Positions 17,988 through 25,274 of a stretch of 64,000 bases of DNA are shown here, in pieces. Each line of letters starts with the position of its first letter. Position 1 is the first letter of the stretch. This DNA comes from Sphingobacteriales bacterium (GTDB lineage: Bacteria; Bacteroidota; Bacteroidia; Chitinophagales; Chitinophagaceae). Below the pieces are notes generated by a model. It made no database searches. It saw only the letters and a list, made by a program, of their open reading frames with translations, and was not told where the DNA came from. The stretch is from NCBI GenBank assembly GCA_012270485.1, contig JAAXIF010000064.1, positions 31,532 through 95,531 of the forward strand, in the 5' to 3' direction. The translations under genes were made by a program, and so were the position numbers.

Positions 17988-18650
17988 TTAGTTGTGTAAT
18001 ATTTTCCAGCCTGCCAGCCAGTTATAGTTGTATTTGATCCCTAACTGAATCAATAAAAGCTGCATGCTCTCCAATGTTCTGCTTATTGATAAATCACCGG
18101 CTACTATCGGATTAAAACCTGCTGTAGTTACTAATTCTGAAACTGTTTGTAATGCTTCTTCATCATTACCGGCAATAAAAGCATCTACTTGTTTGCCATC
18201 AATCACAGGTGATGAAAAATCTGCCGCGAAAGTGGTATTGAAGGCTTTGATCACTTTTGAATTAGGCAATAATTTTTGCAGCTCTTCGGCGGCACTTGTA
18301 TCTGACGCTGTTACCAACCCATCAAATGTTTCATTTAAAGGATTAGAGATAGAGATCACAATTTTCTGATTAGCTACTTCTTTAATTTTTTTAGCTACTT
18401 CTTTTTCTGCTCCGAACGGAAGAGCAAGAATGATAATATCCGCTTCCCAACCAGCTTCTGCCGGACAAACTGCCACCCCTACTTCAGCTTTTGTTTGAAT
18501 AGATTCAATTTCCTTTACCAATACATCCAGCTTGTCCTCTTCATTGGCTTTTAATAGCAATCTGTAATTACCCTTAGAAAGGCTTTTTGAAATGGCTGAA
18601 CCCATATTGCCTGTTGCTCCGATGATTGCAATTGTTTTTTTTGTCTTCAT
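17988..18650 (-). CDS. F420-dependent NADP reductase-like oxidoreductase
   Basis: 220 aa from ATG 18650-18648; the frame extends upstream through the promoter and is not used. The Rossmann motif IAIIGATGNMGSAIS (6-20), IIILALPFGAEKEV, the PLNETFDGL segment and KVIKAFNTTFAADF match the NADPH-dependent F420 reductase / Oxidored_F420 family (pfam PF03807), used in non-F420 bacteria as general NADP oxidoreductases. First gene of the operon; the promoter is 21-28 bp upstream of the start. The physiological substrate is unknown. Confidence 0.85.
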   Translation of the reverse strand: MKTKKTIAIIGATGNMGSAISKSLSKGNYRLLLKANEEDKLDVLVKEIESIQTKAEVGVAVCPAEAGWEADIIILALPFGAEKEVAKKIKEVANQKIVISISNPLNETFDGLVTASDTSAAEELQKLLPNSKVIKAFNTTFAADFSSPVIDGKQVDAFIAGNDEEALQTVSELVTTAGFNPIVAGDLSISRTLESMQLLLIQLGIKYNYNWLAGWKILHN

Positions 18651-18670
18651 ATTCTTTGTTTTTGATAGAG

Positions 18671-18678
18671 CAAAGCTA
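18671..18678 (-). promoter_or_regulatory. -7 promoter element TAGCTTTG (reductase/YceI operon)
   Basis: Exact TAnnTTTG on the minus strand, 21 bp before the start codon at 18650, giving a leader of roughly 15 bases. It is identical to the element at 14494-14501, including the following bases (both continue to CTATCAAA two bases later). Confidence 0.75.
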
Positions 18679-18721
18679 CGCCGGTGCATACCCAAGCGCC
18701 ATTGAGGGTAAGCAAGAAAAA

Positions 18722-18741
18722 GCATTGATTTTGATCAATGC
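18722..18741 (-). promoter_or_regulatory. FNR/CRP-type box within a 20-bp palindrome
   Basis: GCATTGAT-TTTG-ATCAATGC contains an exact TTGAT-N4-ATCAA (18725-18738) with perfectly extended arms. Centre to centre it is 57 bp upstream of the -7 element, within one base of the spacing in the other operon. It begins 22 bp after the stop codon of the Crp/Fnr-family gene, the natural candidate to bind it. Confidence 0.78.
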
Positions 18742-18762
18742 TTTTCTCTCAAATGCGTTAAA

Positions 18763-19341
18763 CTATTTAGCTGAAATTCTTTTCCTGATACGGCTCAATG
18801 TTTCCGGAGTTAAGCCCATGTAAGAAGCAATCATGTGTTGAGGTACACGTTGTATAATTTCAGGATAGGCTTTGGTAAAATTTGTATATCGTTCCTCTAA
18901 AGGAGAACTAATGATTGAGGTCAATCTTTTTTGCATAGCAATATACGCTCCCGTAATATTCAGTCTTGTAAAAGTTTCATATTTGGGGAGCTTTTGCAAT
19001 AACTCTTCGTGTGCTGTTTTACTTATTAATACTAATTCGGAATCTTCTAATGCATCAATATTGTAAGTAGCAGGCTCACCTGTAAGAAAGCTGTAGAGAT
19101 CAGAAACAATCCATCCTTCTATTCCAAATTGAATTATATGTTCATTACCACTATCATCTACGGAATAAGCTCTTAATGCACCTTTTTCAATAAAAGCATA
19201 ACTTTTACAAACCTCATTTTCTTGTAATAGGTATTGTTTTTTTCTGAGCTTTTTTGGAATGAGATAATTTTTTATAAGTGTTTCTTCCTCCTTAGTGAGA
19301 GCAACTTTTGTATTAAAGTTCTGGAAGAATAATTCGTACAT
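18763..19341 (-). CDS. Crp/Fnr-family transcriptional regulator
   Basis: 192 aa: cyclic-nucleotide-binding-like beta-roll (about 10-120) and a C-terminal helix-turn-helix (about 165-190). The recognition helix reads LTPETLSRIRKRI with Glu180, Ser183 and Arg184, the E-x-x-S-R arrangement that lets E. coli FNR read TTGAT half-sites. Only one cysteine (Cys45) is present, so the oxygen-sensing Fe-S cluster of true FNR is absent; no obvious cAMP phosphate-binding RS motif is seen either. It is encoded directly upstream of one of the two operons with TTGAT-N4-ATCAA boxes. The signal sensed is unknown. Confidence 0.9.
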   Translation of the reverse strand: MYELFFQNFNTKVALTKEEETLIKNYLIPKKLRKKQYLLQENEVCKSYAFIEKGALRAYSVDDSGNEHIIQFGIEGWIVSDLYSFLTGEPATYNIDALEDSELVLISKTAHEELLQKLPKYETFTRLNITGAYIAMQKRLTSIISSPLEERYTNFTKAYPEIIQRVPQHMIASYMGLTPETLSRIRKRISAK

Positions 19342-19377
19342 ATAAAATTAAAATAAGAATAAATATCACAGACTCTA

Positions 19378-19389
19378 TTGCTATAGCAA
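19378..19389. promoter_or_regulatory. Palindrome upstream of the Crp/Fnr gene
   Basis: TTGCTATAGCAA is a perfect 12-bp palindrome 37-48 bp before the start codon of the Crp/Fnr-family gene. It could be an operator or part of the promoter; nothing more can be shown. Confidence 0.3.
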
Positions 19390-19523
19390 GGTAATTAATT
19401 TAAGTTAATCAATTTAAACATATAGACTAACAAATAAGTACACATGGCAGTAAAATTAAAGAGAAGCGTAATTTATTCATTATTTTAAGTCATTTAAAAG
19501 TTTAAAGTTAAAGTTCCCATTAA

Positions 19524-19545
19524 TTCTTTTCGAATTCGAAAAGAA
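19524..19545. repeat. Perfect 22-bp palindrome
   Basis: The arm TTCTTTTCGAA is followed without a spacer by its exact reverse complement. It lies between the Crp/Fnr gene and the repeat arrays. A spacer-less palindrome of this length suits a dimeric DNA-binding protein better than a terminator, as no T-run follows. Confidence 0.5.
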
Positions 19546-19769
19546 ATGTAGAATCAAAAAAATTGCTTCGATTAAAATGCATAAGTCATGATTAAATATC
19601 TATTTGACATACAGTTTCCTTCCGCGCAGAGTGTACTCCCTCCACTCTACCCATCATCTTAAAAAAAGCAGTTTCTCGCATCATCTCCCGATCTCGCCTA
19701 GGGCGAGAGAGCGGACGTTGAGACGAACATCTTTTTTTGAACACTCTGTGGTGAAAGGAGCAAATGATA

Positions 19770-19917
19770 CCGTAAAGCCAAATCAGTACTATTTTGAAAA
19801 CTGTAAAGCTTATTCAGTATTATCCATCCATACTGTAAAGCTATATCCGTAAAATACCTATCAATTATAAAGTTTTTTCAGTGCAAGACAGTTCTAGACA
19901 CTTCGTATCAGTAGTAT
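19770..19917 (+). repeat. Degenerate ~31-bp direct repeat array, about 5 units
   Basis: Units of the form CYGTAAAGCynnWTCAGTAnTAT begin near 19770, 19801, 19833 and 19865. A fifth, weaker unit keeps only ATCAGTAGTAT at 19907. The WTCMGTA cores lie at 19782, 19813, 19845, 19877 and 19907, with steps of 31, 32, 32 and 30 bp, close to three helical turns. Units are too diverged and too short of spacers for a CRISPR. Confidence 0.55.
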
Positions 19918-19940
19918 ACTTGTACCATGAATAAAACCAA

Positions 19941-19984
19941 TATAAACCGTATATAAGCCCTATATAAGCCCATTATAAGCCCAT
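19941..19984 (+). repeat. 11-bp tandem repeat, four units (TATAAGCCC)
   Basis: TATAAACCGTA, TATAAGCCCTA, TATAAGCCCAT and TATAAGCCCAT follow each other without gaps from 19941. One unit is about one helical turn, so bound proteins would line up on one DNA face. The array ends 135 bp upstream of the unknown gene at 20120, on whose side it lies. Confidence 0.7.
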
Positions 19985-20119
19985 ATTTTAAGAATGGACT
20001 TATATACATATTAAACTTGTATTTTATTAATAAAATTTATATATTGTATCCATATTAGATATGAATAAGCCTCCTACATGCTAAAATGGAGATATTGATA
20101 ACCACTTTACAACCAACCT

Positions 20120-20968
20120 ATGGCCATCCTTAAAAACCTCACCGAATTCACTGGCAGCTTGGGTAATATCAGTGCCTATCGTCGTAAAGACAGCGACAAG
20201 GTAATTCTGCGCATGAAAGGCGGTGCTACCAAGAAAAAAATAAAAACAGCGAAATCTTTTGAGCGCACAAGGGAACTCAATGCTGAGTGGGGTGGTTGTG
20301 CTAAAGCTGCCAGTAGTTTACGCGATTTTTTAGTTCATATGGCCCCTGTGGCTGATTATAATTTATCAAGCTCCTTAACAGCAATAGCCAAAAACATTCA
20401 AACACGTGATCTCATGCACCCCAAAGGAGAACGTGCTATCCTGTTCAGCAAATTTGGTACACTACTCGAAGGATTTCAATTGAACAAGAAAAACAGTTTT
20501 GAATCTATATTACGTGGGTCTATCAATGTTCAGTTTCATGCTGAACGCAGAAGTGTAGACATTCAATTACCCGAGATCATTCATGGTATTAACTTTCTTC
20601 CAATTGGCAACTATGCTGCCTGGAGAATAGTGATCACTTTTGGCTCTCTTCCTGATCTATTCTTTTTCGATAAAAAATTTGGTTCCTCGCTTGATGGTTC
20701 ATACAGGCAAGTAGAAAAAACATGGTATAGTGATTGGCAATTCGGAACAAAGAATATAGAGGCCCAACAATGTACTATTGCGCTACCTGTTGTAACAGAT
20801 AGTCTCATCAATAAAACAACAACAAAAGAACTTACAAATACTTCAGATACGCTAGCCATAGCTGTAGGCATCACTTTTGGCACTCCTATCACAGATCAAC
20901 TTGTTAAAACCAATAAATATGTGGGAGCAGGAAAGATATTGAGCGTGTATTTGCCTTCCCAGTCTTAG
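20120..20968 (+). CDS. Unknown conserved-looking protein, basic N terminus
   Basis: 282 aa, not recognised as any characterised family. The first 75 residues are basic and pattern-rich: FTGSLGNISAYRRKDSDKVILRMKGG, KTAKSFERTRELNAEWGGCAKAASSLRDFL, reminiscent of the small group of uncharacterised Bacteroidota proteins that begin with MAxLKN and a GxxGNxxxY motif (DUF6266-like), which I recall only loosely. The rest alternates beta-strand-like segments without signal peptide or membrane segment. Start ATG 20120 follows the repeat arrays. It stands alone, with a facing gene downstream. Function unknown. Confidence 0.7.
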   Translation: MAILKNLTEFTGSLGNISAYRRKDSDKVILRMKGGATKKKIKTAKSFERTRELNAEWGGCAKAASSLRDFLVHMAPVADYNLSSSLTAIAKNIQTRDLMHPKGERAILFSKFGTLLEGFQLNKKNSFESILRGSINVQFHAERRSVDIQLPEIIHGINFLPIGNYAAWRIVITFGSLPDLFFFDKKFGSSLDGSYRQVEKTWYSDWQFGTKNIEAQQCTIALPVVTDSLINKTTTKELTNTSDTLAIAVGITFGTPITDQLVKTNKYVGAGKILSVYLPSQS

Positions 20969-20991
20969 ACGAAAGACCAAAGGTTGATGCT

Positions 20992-21025
20992 AACTTTTGG
21001 AAAGTTTCGAAATTTTCTAAAAGTT
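20992..21025. terminator. Possible weak terminator hairpin between convergent genes
   Basis: AACTTTT and AAAAGTT can pair, with further inner pairing of GAAA and TTTC, between the stop of the unknown gene (20968) and the stop of the muramidase gene (21063). The stem is A/T-only and has no clear T-run, so this is weak. Confidence 0.3.
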
Positions 21026-21062
21026 GTAATATGGGTGATCAGATAAGTAATCAATATCCACA

Positions 21063-22262
21063 CTACGGATACAATAAATACTTCTTCCGCATCTCCTTAT
21101 ACGCACTCAACCCCGGTTCCCAAGTTTTACGAATCTCTTCTTCAGAAACGCCATTGATGATTTGTTGCCTGAATTCACCTACACCTATTTGTACTTCTAT
21201 AGAATTCATCTGATCACTGAGTCTTTCAAAGAATTTTTCTTTGTAGGGATGTGCTTTGTACAATTCAATGATCCAACTGATATTGATCTTTTTACTTTTC
21301 CTCAATTGCTCTACATCATAATTCCGAAGATCCAACCCATAACATACCTGATCCATGAAGAGCGGCGTTTCTGCCATGCCTTTGATACTGGTGGGTGTAT
21401 AAGAAAATGAATAGATCCCTTTTAACTCAGGACTACCCAAAACCGTAAACGGATAATAGGTGCCTCTACCATGATTCAGGTATACCCCTTCAAACATACA
21501 AGTGGAAGGGTACAACATAATAGCCTGTTGTGTATTCAAATTAGGTGAAGGTTTTACAGGTAATGTGTAAGGCATGTCATGATTATAATTGGCAATAGGT
21601 ATAATACGGACATTGCACTTCACTTTATTCGTGAGCCACCCTTCTCCATTCGCCATCAATGCAAATTCACCAACGGTTAATCCATGTGACATCGGTATTG
21701 GAAACATCCCTATACCTGATCTATATTTCATATCCAATACAGGACCGTCCACCAGATATCCATTCGGATTGGGACGATCCAGTATCAATAGTTCTTTTCC
21801 ATTCTCTGCACAGGCTTCCATTAAACGAGCGAGTGCATTGATATTGGTATAAAAACGTACCCCTACATCCTGTACATCATAGATCATAAGATCCACATCT
21901 GCGAGATCTTCTTTGCTCGGTTTATTTTTTCGACCAAACAATGAAATAATAGGGATACCTGTTAATATATCTGTTTCATCAGATACTACTACACCCGCAC
22001 TGGCATTACCTCTAAACCCATGTTCCGGACCAAATACTTTTACAATATTCACTCCGAGTTTTTGCAGGCTATCTACCAGATGTGTTTTACCGATTACCGT
22101 GGTAGGATTTGCCAATATAGCAACCCTCTTTCCTTTTAATAGTGGCAAATACAATTGTGTTTGTTCTGCACCGGTAAGAATAGGTTGAGCAGGCTGATCG
22201 TTAGCCGTTACTAACAAGGAAATACCAAAGACTATGAAAAAGCAAAGAAAGGATCTCTTCAT
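21063..22262 (-). CDS. namZ: Exo-beta-N-acetylmuramidase NamZ-like (DUF1343, GH171)
   Basis: 399 aa from ATG 22262, which gives a clean signal peptide (MKRSFLCFFIVFGISLLVTA); a start at 22319 would bury it behind 19 extra residues. DUF1343 motifs are present: KRVAILANPT, VFGPEHGFRG, IYDVQDVGVRFYTNI, LLILDRPNPNG, VEGP-type GPVLD, PMSHGLTVGE and SPNLNTQQAIMLYPSTCMFEG. Proteins of this family (NamZ of B. subtilis) remove terminal MurNAc from peptidoglycan fragments, so a role in cell-wall recycling in the periplasm is likely. Confidence 0.9.
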   Translation of the reverse strand: MKRSFLCFFIVFGISLLVTANDQPAQPILTGAEQTQLYLPLLKGKRVAILANPTTVIGKTHLVDSLQKLGVNIVKVFGPEHGFRGNASAGVVVSDETDILTGIPIISLFGRKNKPSKEDLADVDLMIYDVQDVGVRFYTNINALARLMEACAENGKELLILDRPNPNGYLVDGPVLDMKYRSGIGMFPIPMSHGLTVGEFALMANGEGWLTNKVKCNVRIIPIANYNHDMPYTLPVKPSPNLNTQQAIMLYPSTCMFEGVYLNHGRGTYYPFTVLGSPELKGIYSFSYTPTSIKGMAETPLFMDQVCYGLDLRNYDVEQLRKSKKINISWIIELYKAHPYKEKFFERLSDQMNSIEVQIGVGEFRQQIINGVSEEEIRKTWEPGLSAYKEMRKKYLLYP

Positions 22263-22628
22263 AAGGTTGTTTTGAAGCTTAAATATAAGTACAACCCGAT
22301 ACTTAAAACCAGCAATCATTCCTTCTCCAAAGTTCTATACACGTTAATACCTCAGGAAGGAATCAGAGAATTGCTCTTTTTGAACATATTAAGGAGTAGA
22401 AAAGTAAATTTTTGAAGCATCCCAAAAAATGTAACACACCCTTTGCCTTATTTCTATAAACTATTTTAAGTTAGTAATTTCCCCATATGGAAACATGAGC
22501 TTAAAAAGCTGCCAAAAGATCAAGGAGTCAACAAAACTGATAACGTATCCATCAAGCACGATTATAAGCAGTTTTATCAATAACTTGTTTCCTACTCTGC
22601 ATTAACTAACATCTTTAAAACATATAGC
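22263..22628. other. Intergenic region between divergent genes, nothing clear
   Basis: 366 bases between the muramidase and DUF4256 genes. It must hold both promoters, but I see no exact TAnnTTTG. A short hairpin AGCTTAAAAAGCT (near 22499) and a 36-codon frame (from about 22495) are present and I do not consider either supported. Confidence 0.4.
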
Positions 22629-23189
22629 ATGTCAAAAAATAAATTATCCTCTTCGCAAATAAAAGAACTGTTAACACAACTTAATACACGTTTCCAAGCA
22701 AATGAATATCGTCACAAAGGAATTGATTGGAAAAAAGTACAACCCAAATTAGAAGCACAACCGCAAAAATTATGGTCATTACATGCAATGGAACAATCCG
22801 GTGGCGAACCTGATGTAATTGCATATGATAAAAAAACAGACAGCTATTTATTTGTTGACTGTTCTGCAGAGAGTCCAACCGGAAGAAGAAGTGTTTGTTA
22901 TGATCGCGAAGGACTTGAATCCAGAAAAGAACATGCTCCCAAAAATTCAGCAATGGATATGGCCAAAGAAATGGGTATTGATTTGTTGAATGAAGAACAG
23001 TACCGATTACTCCAATCACTTGAACCGGTTGACCGTAAAACATCCAGCTGGTTATTAACGCCTCTTGCCATTAGAAAAGAAGGAGGTGCCATTTTTGGCG
23101 ATCATCGGTACGGACAAGTATTCATTTACCACAATGGTGCCCAATCCTATTATGCCGCCAGAGGATTTAGAGCTGCGTTAAAAGTATAA
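22629..23189 (+). CDS. DUF4256 family protein
   Basis: 186 aa covering the whole DUF4256 domain: LLTQLNTRFQANEYRHKGIDW, WSLHAMEQSGGEPDVI, LFVDCSAESPTGRRSVCYD, NSAMDMAKEMGIDLL and a C-terminal DHRYGQVFIYHNGAQSYYAARGFR. No signal peptide, so it is cytoplasmic. The family is widespread in bacteria and has no known function to my knowledge. Confidence 0.88.
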   Translation: MSKNKLSSSQIKELLTQLNTRFQANEYRHKGIDWKKVQPKLEAQPQKLWSLHAMEQSGGEPDVIAYDKKTDSYLFVDCSAESPTGRRSVCYDREGLESRKEHAPKNSAMDMAKEMGIDLLNEEQYRLLQSLEPVDRKTSSWLLTPLAIRKEGGAIFGDHRYGQVFIYHNGAQSYYAARGFRAALKV

Positions 23190-23257
23190 GTAAGTTAAAT
23201 CCTTTTACTAACTTACAAATCTGGGTTCCTGCAAAGATGTATTCAAATGATCATCAC

Positions 23258-23719
23258 ATGAAACAAATTCTGTTCATATTTGCCTTGTTGTGTTCCCTAC
23301 AACTGTACGGACAATCCATACCTTCTGAAGAAAAACTAATCCTCCAAAAAGTGAATCAATTCTTTGAAGCATTGGCGAGGCAGGATACTCTTCTATTAAA
23401 AAGTATTGTAGTATTGGATGGACAAACGACTTCCATCCGTACCCAAAATGACAGTTTGCGGATCAGAACAGCTTTATTCAAAGACAGGATGAAGAGCTTT
23501 GTAAATCCTCAGGCTGTGATCTATGAAAAAATGCTTTCCGCAGAAGTGAAGATTCATGGAAGAATTGCAATGGCTTGGGTGCCCTATACCCTAAGTATCA
23601 ATCAAAATTTCAATCATTGCGGAATTGATGTATTCACTTTCTTTAAAACCCAAGAGGGCTGGAAGATTGTTTCTTTAGACTATTCTGTGGAGCCATCAGT
23701 TTGTTCTGAGAGAAAATAA
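23258..23719 (+). CDS. Secreted NTF2-like protein
   Basis: 153 aa from the ATG at 23258; an upstream ATG (23237) adds seven residues before the signal peptide MKQILFIFALLCSLQLYGQ and is less likely. The mature part begins with VNQFFEALARQDTLLLKSIV and ends with IDVFTFFKTQEGWKIVSLDYSVE, the layout of SnoaL/DUF4440-type folds. Probably a small periplasmic binding or enzyme-like protein; function unknown. Confidence 0.75.
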   Translation: MKQILFIFALLCSLQLYGQSIPSEEKLILQKVNQFFEALARQDTLLLKSIVVLDGQTTSIRTQNDSLRIRTALFKDRMKSFVNPQAVIYEKMLSAEVKIHGRIAMAWVPYTLSINQNFNHCGIDVFTFFKTQEGWKIVSLDYSVEPSVCSERK

Positions 23720-23722
23720 ATA

Positions 23723-24232
23723 TCAATCTACTTTTAACTCAAATAAGCTCACTTTATCTAGTTTATAATGATCCGGTAATCCACTGGTATCTTTCAACTG
23801 TACCATTCCTAAAAATGTAAATCCACTTTCTTGATAGTGTTGAATCAGTTTTTGATTCTCTCCAACCGTATCTAGGCGAACATAGCTTCGATTATTCTCT
23901 TTTGCATATTGTATGGCCCATCGTACGATCTCTTTCACCAAATGTCTGCCACGAAAAGCGGGTACGGTTGTGATTCGATGAATATAAATAGAAGGATCAC
24001 TGTCTTTCTCTTCCCATATTTGCGGATCATTCCAGGTAATAGCCCATATACATGCCAGCTCTCCATTGATCAGCATTTTCCATTGTCTTCCCTCTTCAAT
24101 TTCCTTCACCACCAATTCCCGATCAAATTCAGGAAAGTGCACAGGGAAGCGCTCTTTCATATATTGCGCAGCCATTCGATACAAGCCGAAAATGGTTTCA
24201 ATATCCACAATCGTACTATTCTTGATCTCCAT
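23723..24232 (-). CDS. GNAT-family N-acetyltransferase
   Basis: 169 aa with the GNAT core: strand 4 IYIHRITTVPAFRGRHLVKEIVRWAI holds the acetyl-CoA pyrophosphate loop (usually Q/RxxGxG/A, here RGRHLV, a slightly unusual version), followed by YVRLDTVGENQKLIQHYQESGFTFLG. The acceptor is unknown. It converges with the NTF2-like gene, only three bases between their stops. Confidence 0.85.
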   Translation of the reverse strand: MEIKNSTIVDIETIFGLYRMAAQYMKERFPVHFPEFDRELVVKEIEEGRQWKMLINGELACIWAITWNDPQIWEEKDSDPSIYIHRITTVPAFRGRHLVKEIVRWAIQYAKENNRSYVRLDTVGENQKLIQHYQESGFTFLGMVQLKDTSGLPDHYKLDKVSLFELKVD

Positions 24233-24311
24233 ATTTCAAAAATAAGTTGCCAATCTGTGATGGAAATACCCGAAATGATGAATGGCGAAAGAAAGGAGAA
24301 CAGAGAAATAA

Positions 24312-24364
24312 GGAATAAGAAATAAGAAACAAGACTCAAGAATCACTTTCTTATTTCTTATTCC
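24312..24364. repeat. Composite palindrome, 18-bp arms (AATAAGAAATAAG words)
   Basis: Arms at 24312-24329 and 24347-24364 are exact reverse complements with a 17-base loop, built from repeats of AATAAGAA. It lies between the start of the GNAT gene and the end of the RmlD gene and may act as a terminator for the latter. One of a family of such elements in the window. Confidence 0.7.
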
Positions 24365-24381
24365 TGATTTCTTATTTCACA

Positions 24382-25269
24382 TTATTTTACCCCCTCTTCT
24401 TTCAACACGGCCAAACAATTGCTCAGGCTTTCCTGCCATACTTTTGTTTGAATATGATATTGTTCAGTAATGGCAGACAGGTCCATTACTGAGTACCCCG
24501 GACGCTTGGCCGGTGTAGGATATTCAGATGTCGTAATCGGTTCAACTGTACAAGTCAATCCGGCAGCATCACGAATGGCTTTTGCAAATTCATACCAGTT
24601 GGTTTCTCCGGCATTGCTGTAATGAAAAATTCCGGGATGAAAATTCCCGTTTTGAGAAGCTGTTATGATGTTCATCGTTGCTGCTGCCAAATCAGCCGCA
24701 TAAGTAGGACAACCTTTTTGATCAGCCACTACTTTTATCGAATCACGTTCTTTCATCAAACGCAACATGGTCTTTACAAAATTATGTCCGTGAGAACTGT
24801 ATACCCATGATGTTCGGATGATGATGGTAGACGAGTGATTTTCCAAAGCCAATTGCTCGCCTACTCTTTTGGTATATCCATAATAATTTACAGGACTGGT
24901 AGGCGTATTGATTGCATAAGGAGTAGTTCCTTTTCCATCAAAAACATAATCCGTTGAAAAATGTATCAAGATGGTATTAGAAAAACTGCAGTGATGAGCG
25001 ATCTCGGCAACTGCCTGTGCGTTGATACGATACGCAATATCTTGTTCAGATTCAGCTTTATCTACTGCTGTATAAGCCGCGCAATTAATAAAATAAGCTG
25101 GTTGATGCGTTTGAAAGAATTGAGAAATGGATGCTTCATCCGCAAGATTCAATTGATCTCTATCCGTAAAAAGAAACTCAAAATCATTGGCATAATGTTG
25201 CGCTAATTGCATCAGCTCCCATCCCAACTGACCATTCTTTCCTGTAACAACAATGAGTGGCTTTTGCAT
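24382..25269 (-). CDS. rfbD: dTDP-4-dehydrorhamnose reductase (RmlD)
   Basis: 295 aa from ATG 25269, six bases after the stop of the preceding gene; a TTG/other start further up would overlap it. RmlD text is clear: VTGKNGQLGWEL (NADPH loop), VDKAES, FSTDYVFDG, PVNYYGYTKRVGEQ (YxxxK) and RTSWVYSSHGHNFVKTML, GCPTYAADLA, GIFHYSNAGETNWYEFA. It reduces dTDP-4-dehydro-rhamnose to dTDP-rhamnose or a related sugar. No rfbABC genes are nearby, so the other steps must be encoded elsewhere. Last gene of the nucleotide-sugar operon. Confidence 0.92.
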   Translation of the reverse strand: MQKPLIVVTGKNGQLGWELMQLAQHYANDFEFLFTDRDQLNLADEASISQFFQTHQPAYFINCAAYTAVDKAESEQDIAYRINAQAVAEIAHHCSFSNTILIHFSTDYVFDGKGTTPYAINTPTSPVNYYGYTKRVGEQLALENHSSTIIIRTSWVYSSHGHNFVKTMLRLMKERDSIKVVADQKGCPTYAADLAAATMNIITASQNGNFHPGIFHYSNAGETNWYEFAKAIRDAAGLTCTVEPITTSEYPTPAKRPGYSVMDLSAITEQYHIQTKVWQESLSNCLAVLKEEGVK

Positions 25270-25274
25270 ATTTA

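Larger units (their letters stand above)
19342..20119. other. 778-base non-coding stretch rich in repeats and palindromes
   Basis: No credible gene is visible here; the one open frame (19604-19852) has no start context and a composition unlike neighbours. The stretch holds: palindrome TTGCTATAGCAA (19378-19389), a 22-bp palindrome (19524-19545), a GC-rich patch (about 19620-19760) with hairpin CTCGCC-tag-GGCGAG (19693-19707) and the complementary pair CAGAGTGT/ACACTCTG, a ~31-bp repeat array, an 11-bp repeat array, and palindrome ATTTTATTAATAAAAT (20021-20036). Individual items are listed separately. Confidence 0.6.

Noticed and set aside
18763..19341. Calling the Crp/Fnr protein a true oxygen-sensing FNR
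   Set aside because: Only one cysteine is present; the Fe-S cluster ligands of FNR are missing.
19604..19852. Open frame of 82 codons in the repeat-rich non-coding region
   Set aside because: No start context, no protein pattern, composition differs from neighbours, and it overlaps the repeat array, so it is more likely chance.
19770..19917. Possible CRISPR array
   Set aside because: Units differ strongly from each other, there are no unique spacers of uniform length, and no cas genes are in the window.
19342..20119. Replication origin or plasmid iteron region
   Set aside because: No DnaA-box cluster (TTATCCACA), no rep or par genes; kept only as an unexplained array.
22495..22605. 36-codon frame upstream of DUF4256
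   Set aside because: Too short and no recognisable pattern or start signal.
24237..24244. TATTTTTG match to the -7 element near the GNAT start
   Set aside because: It ends five bases before the start codon, so transcription would begin inside the gene.
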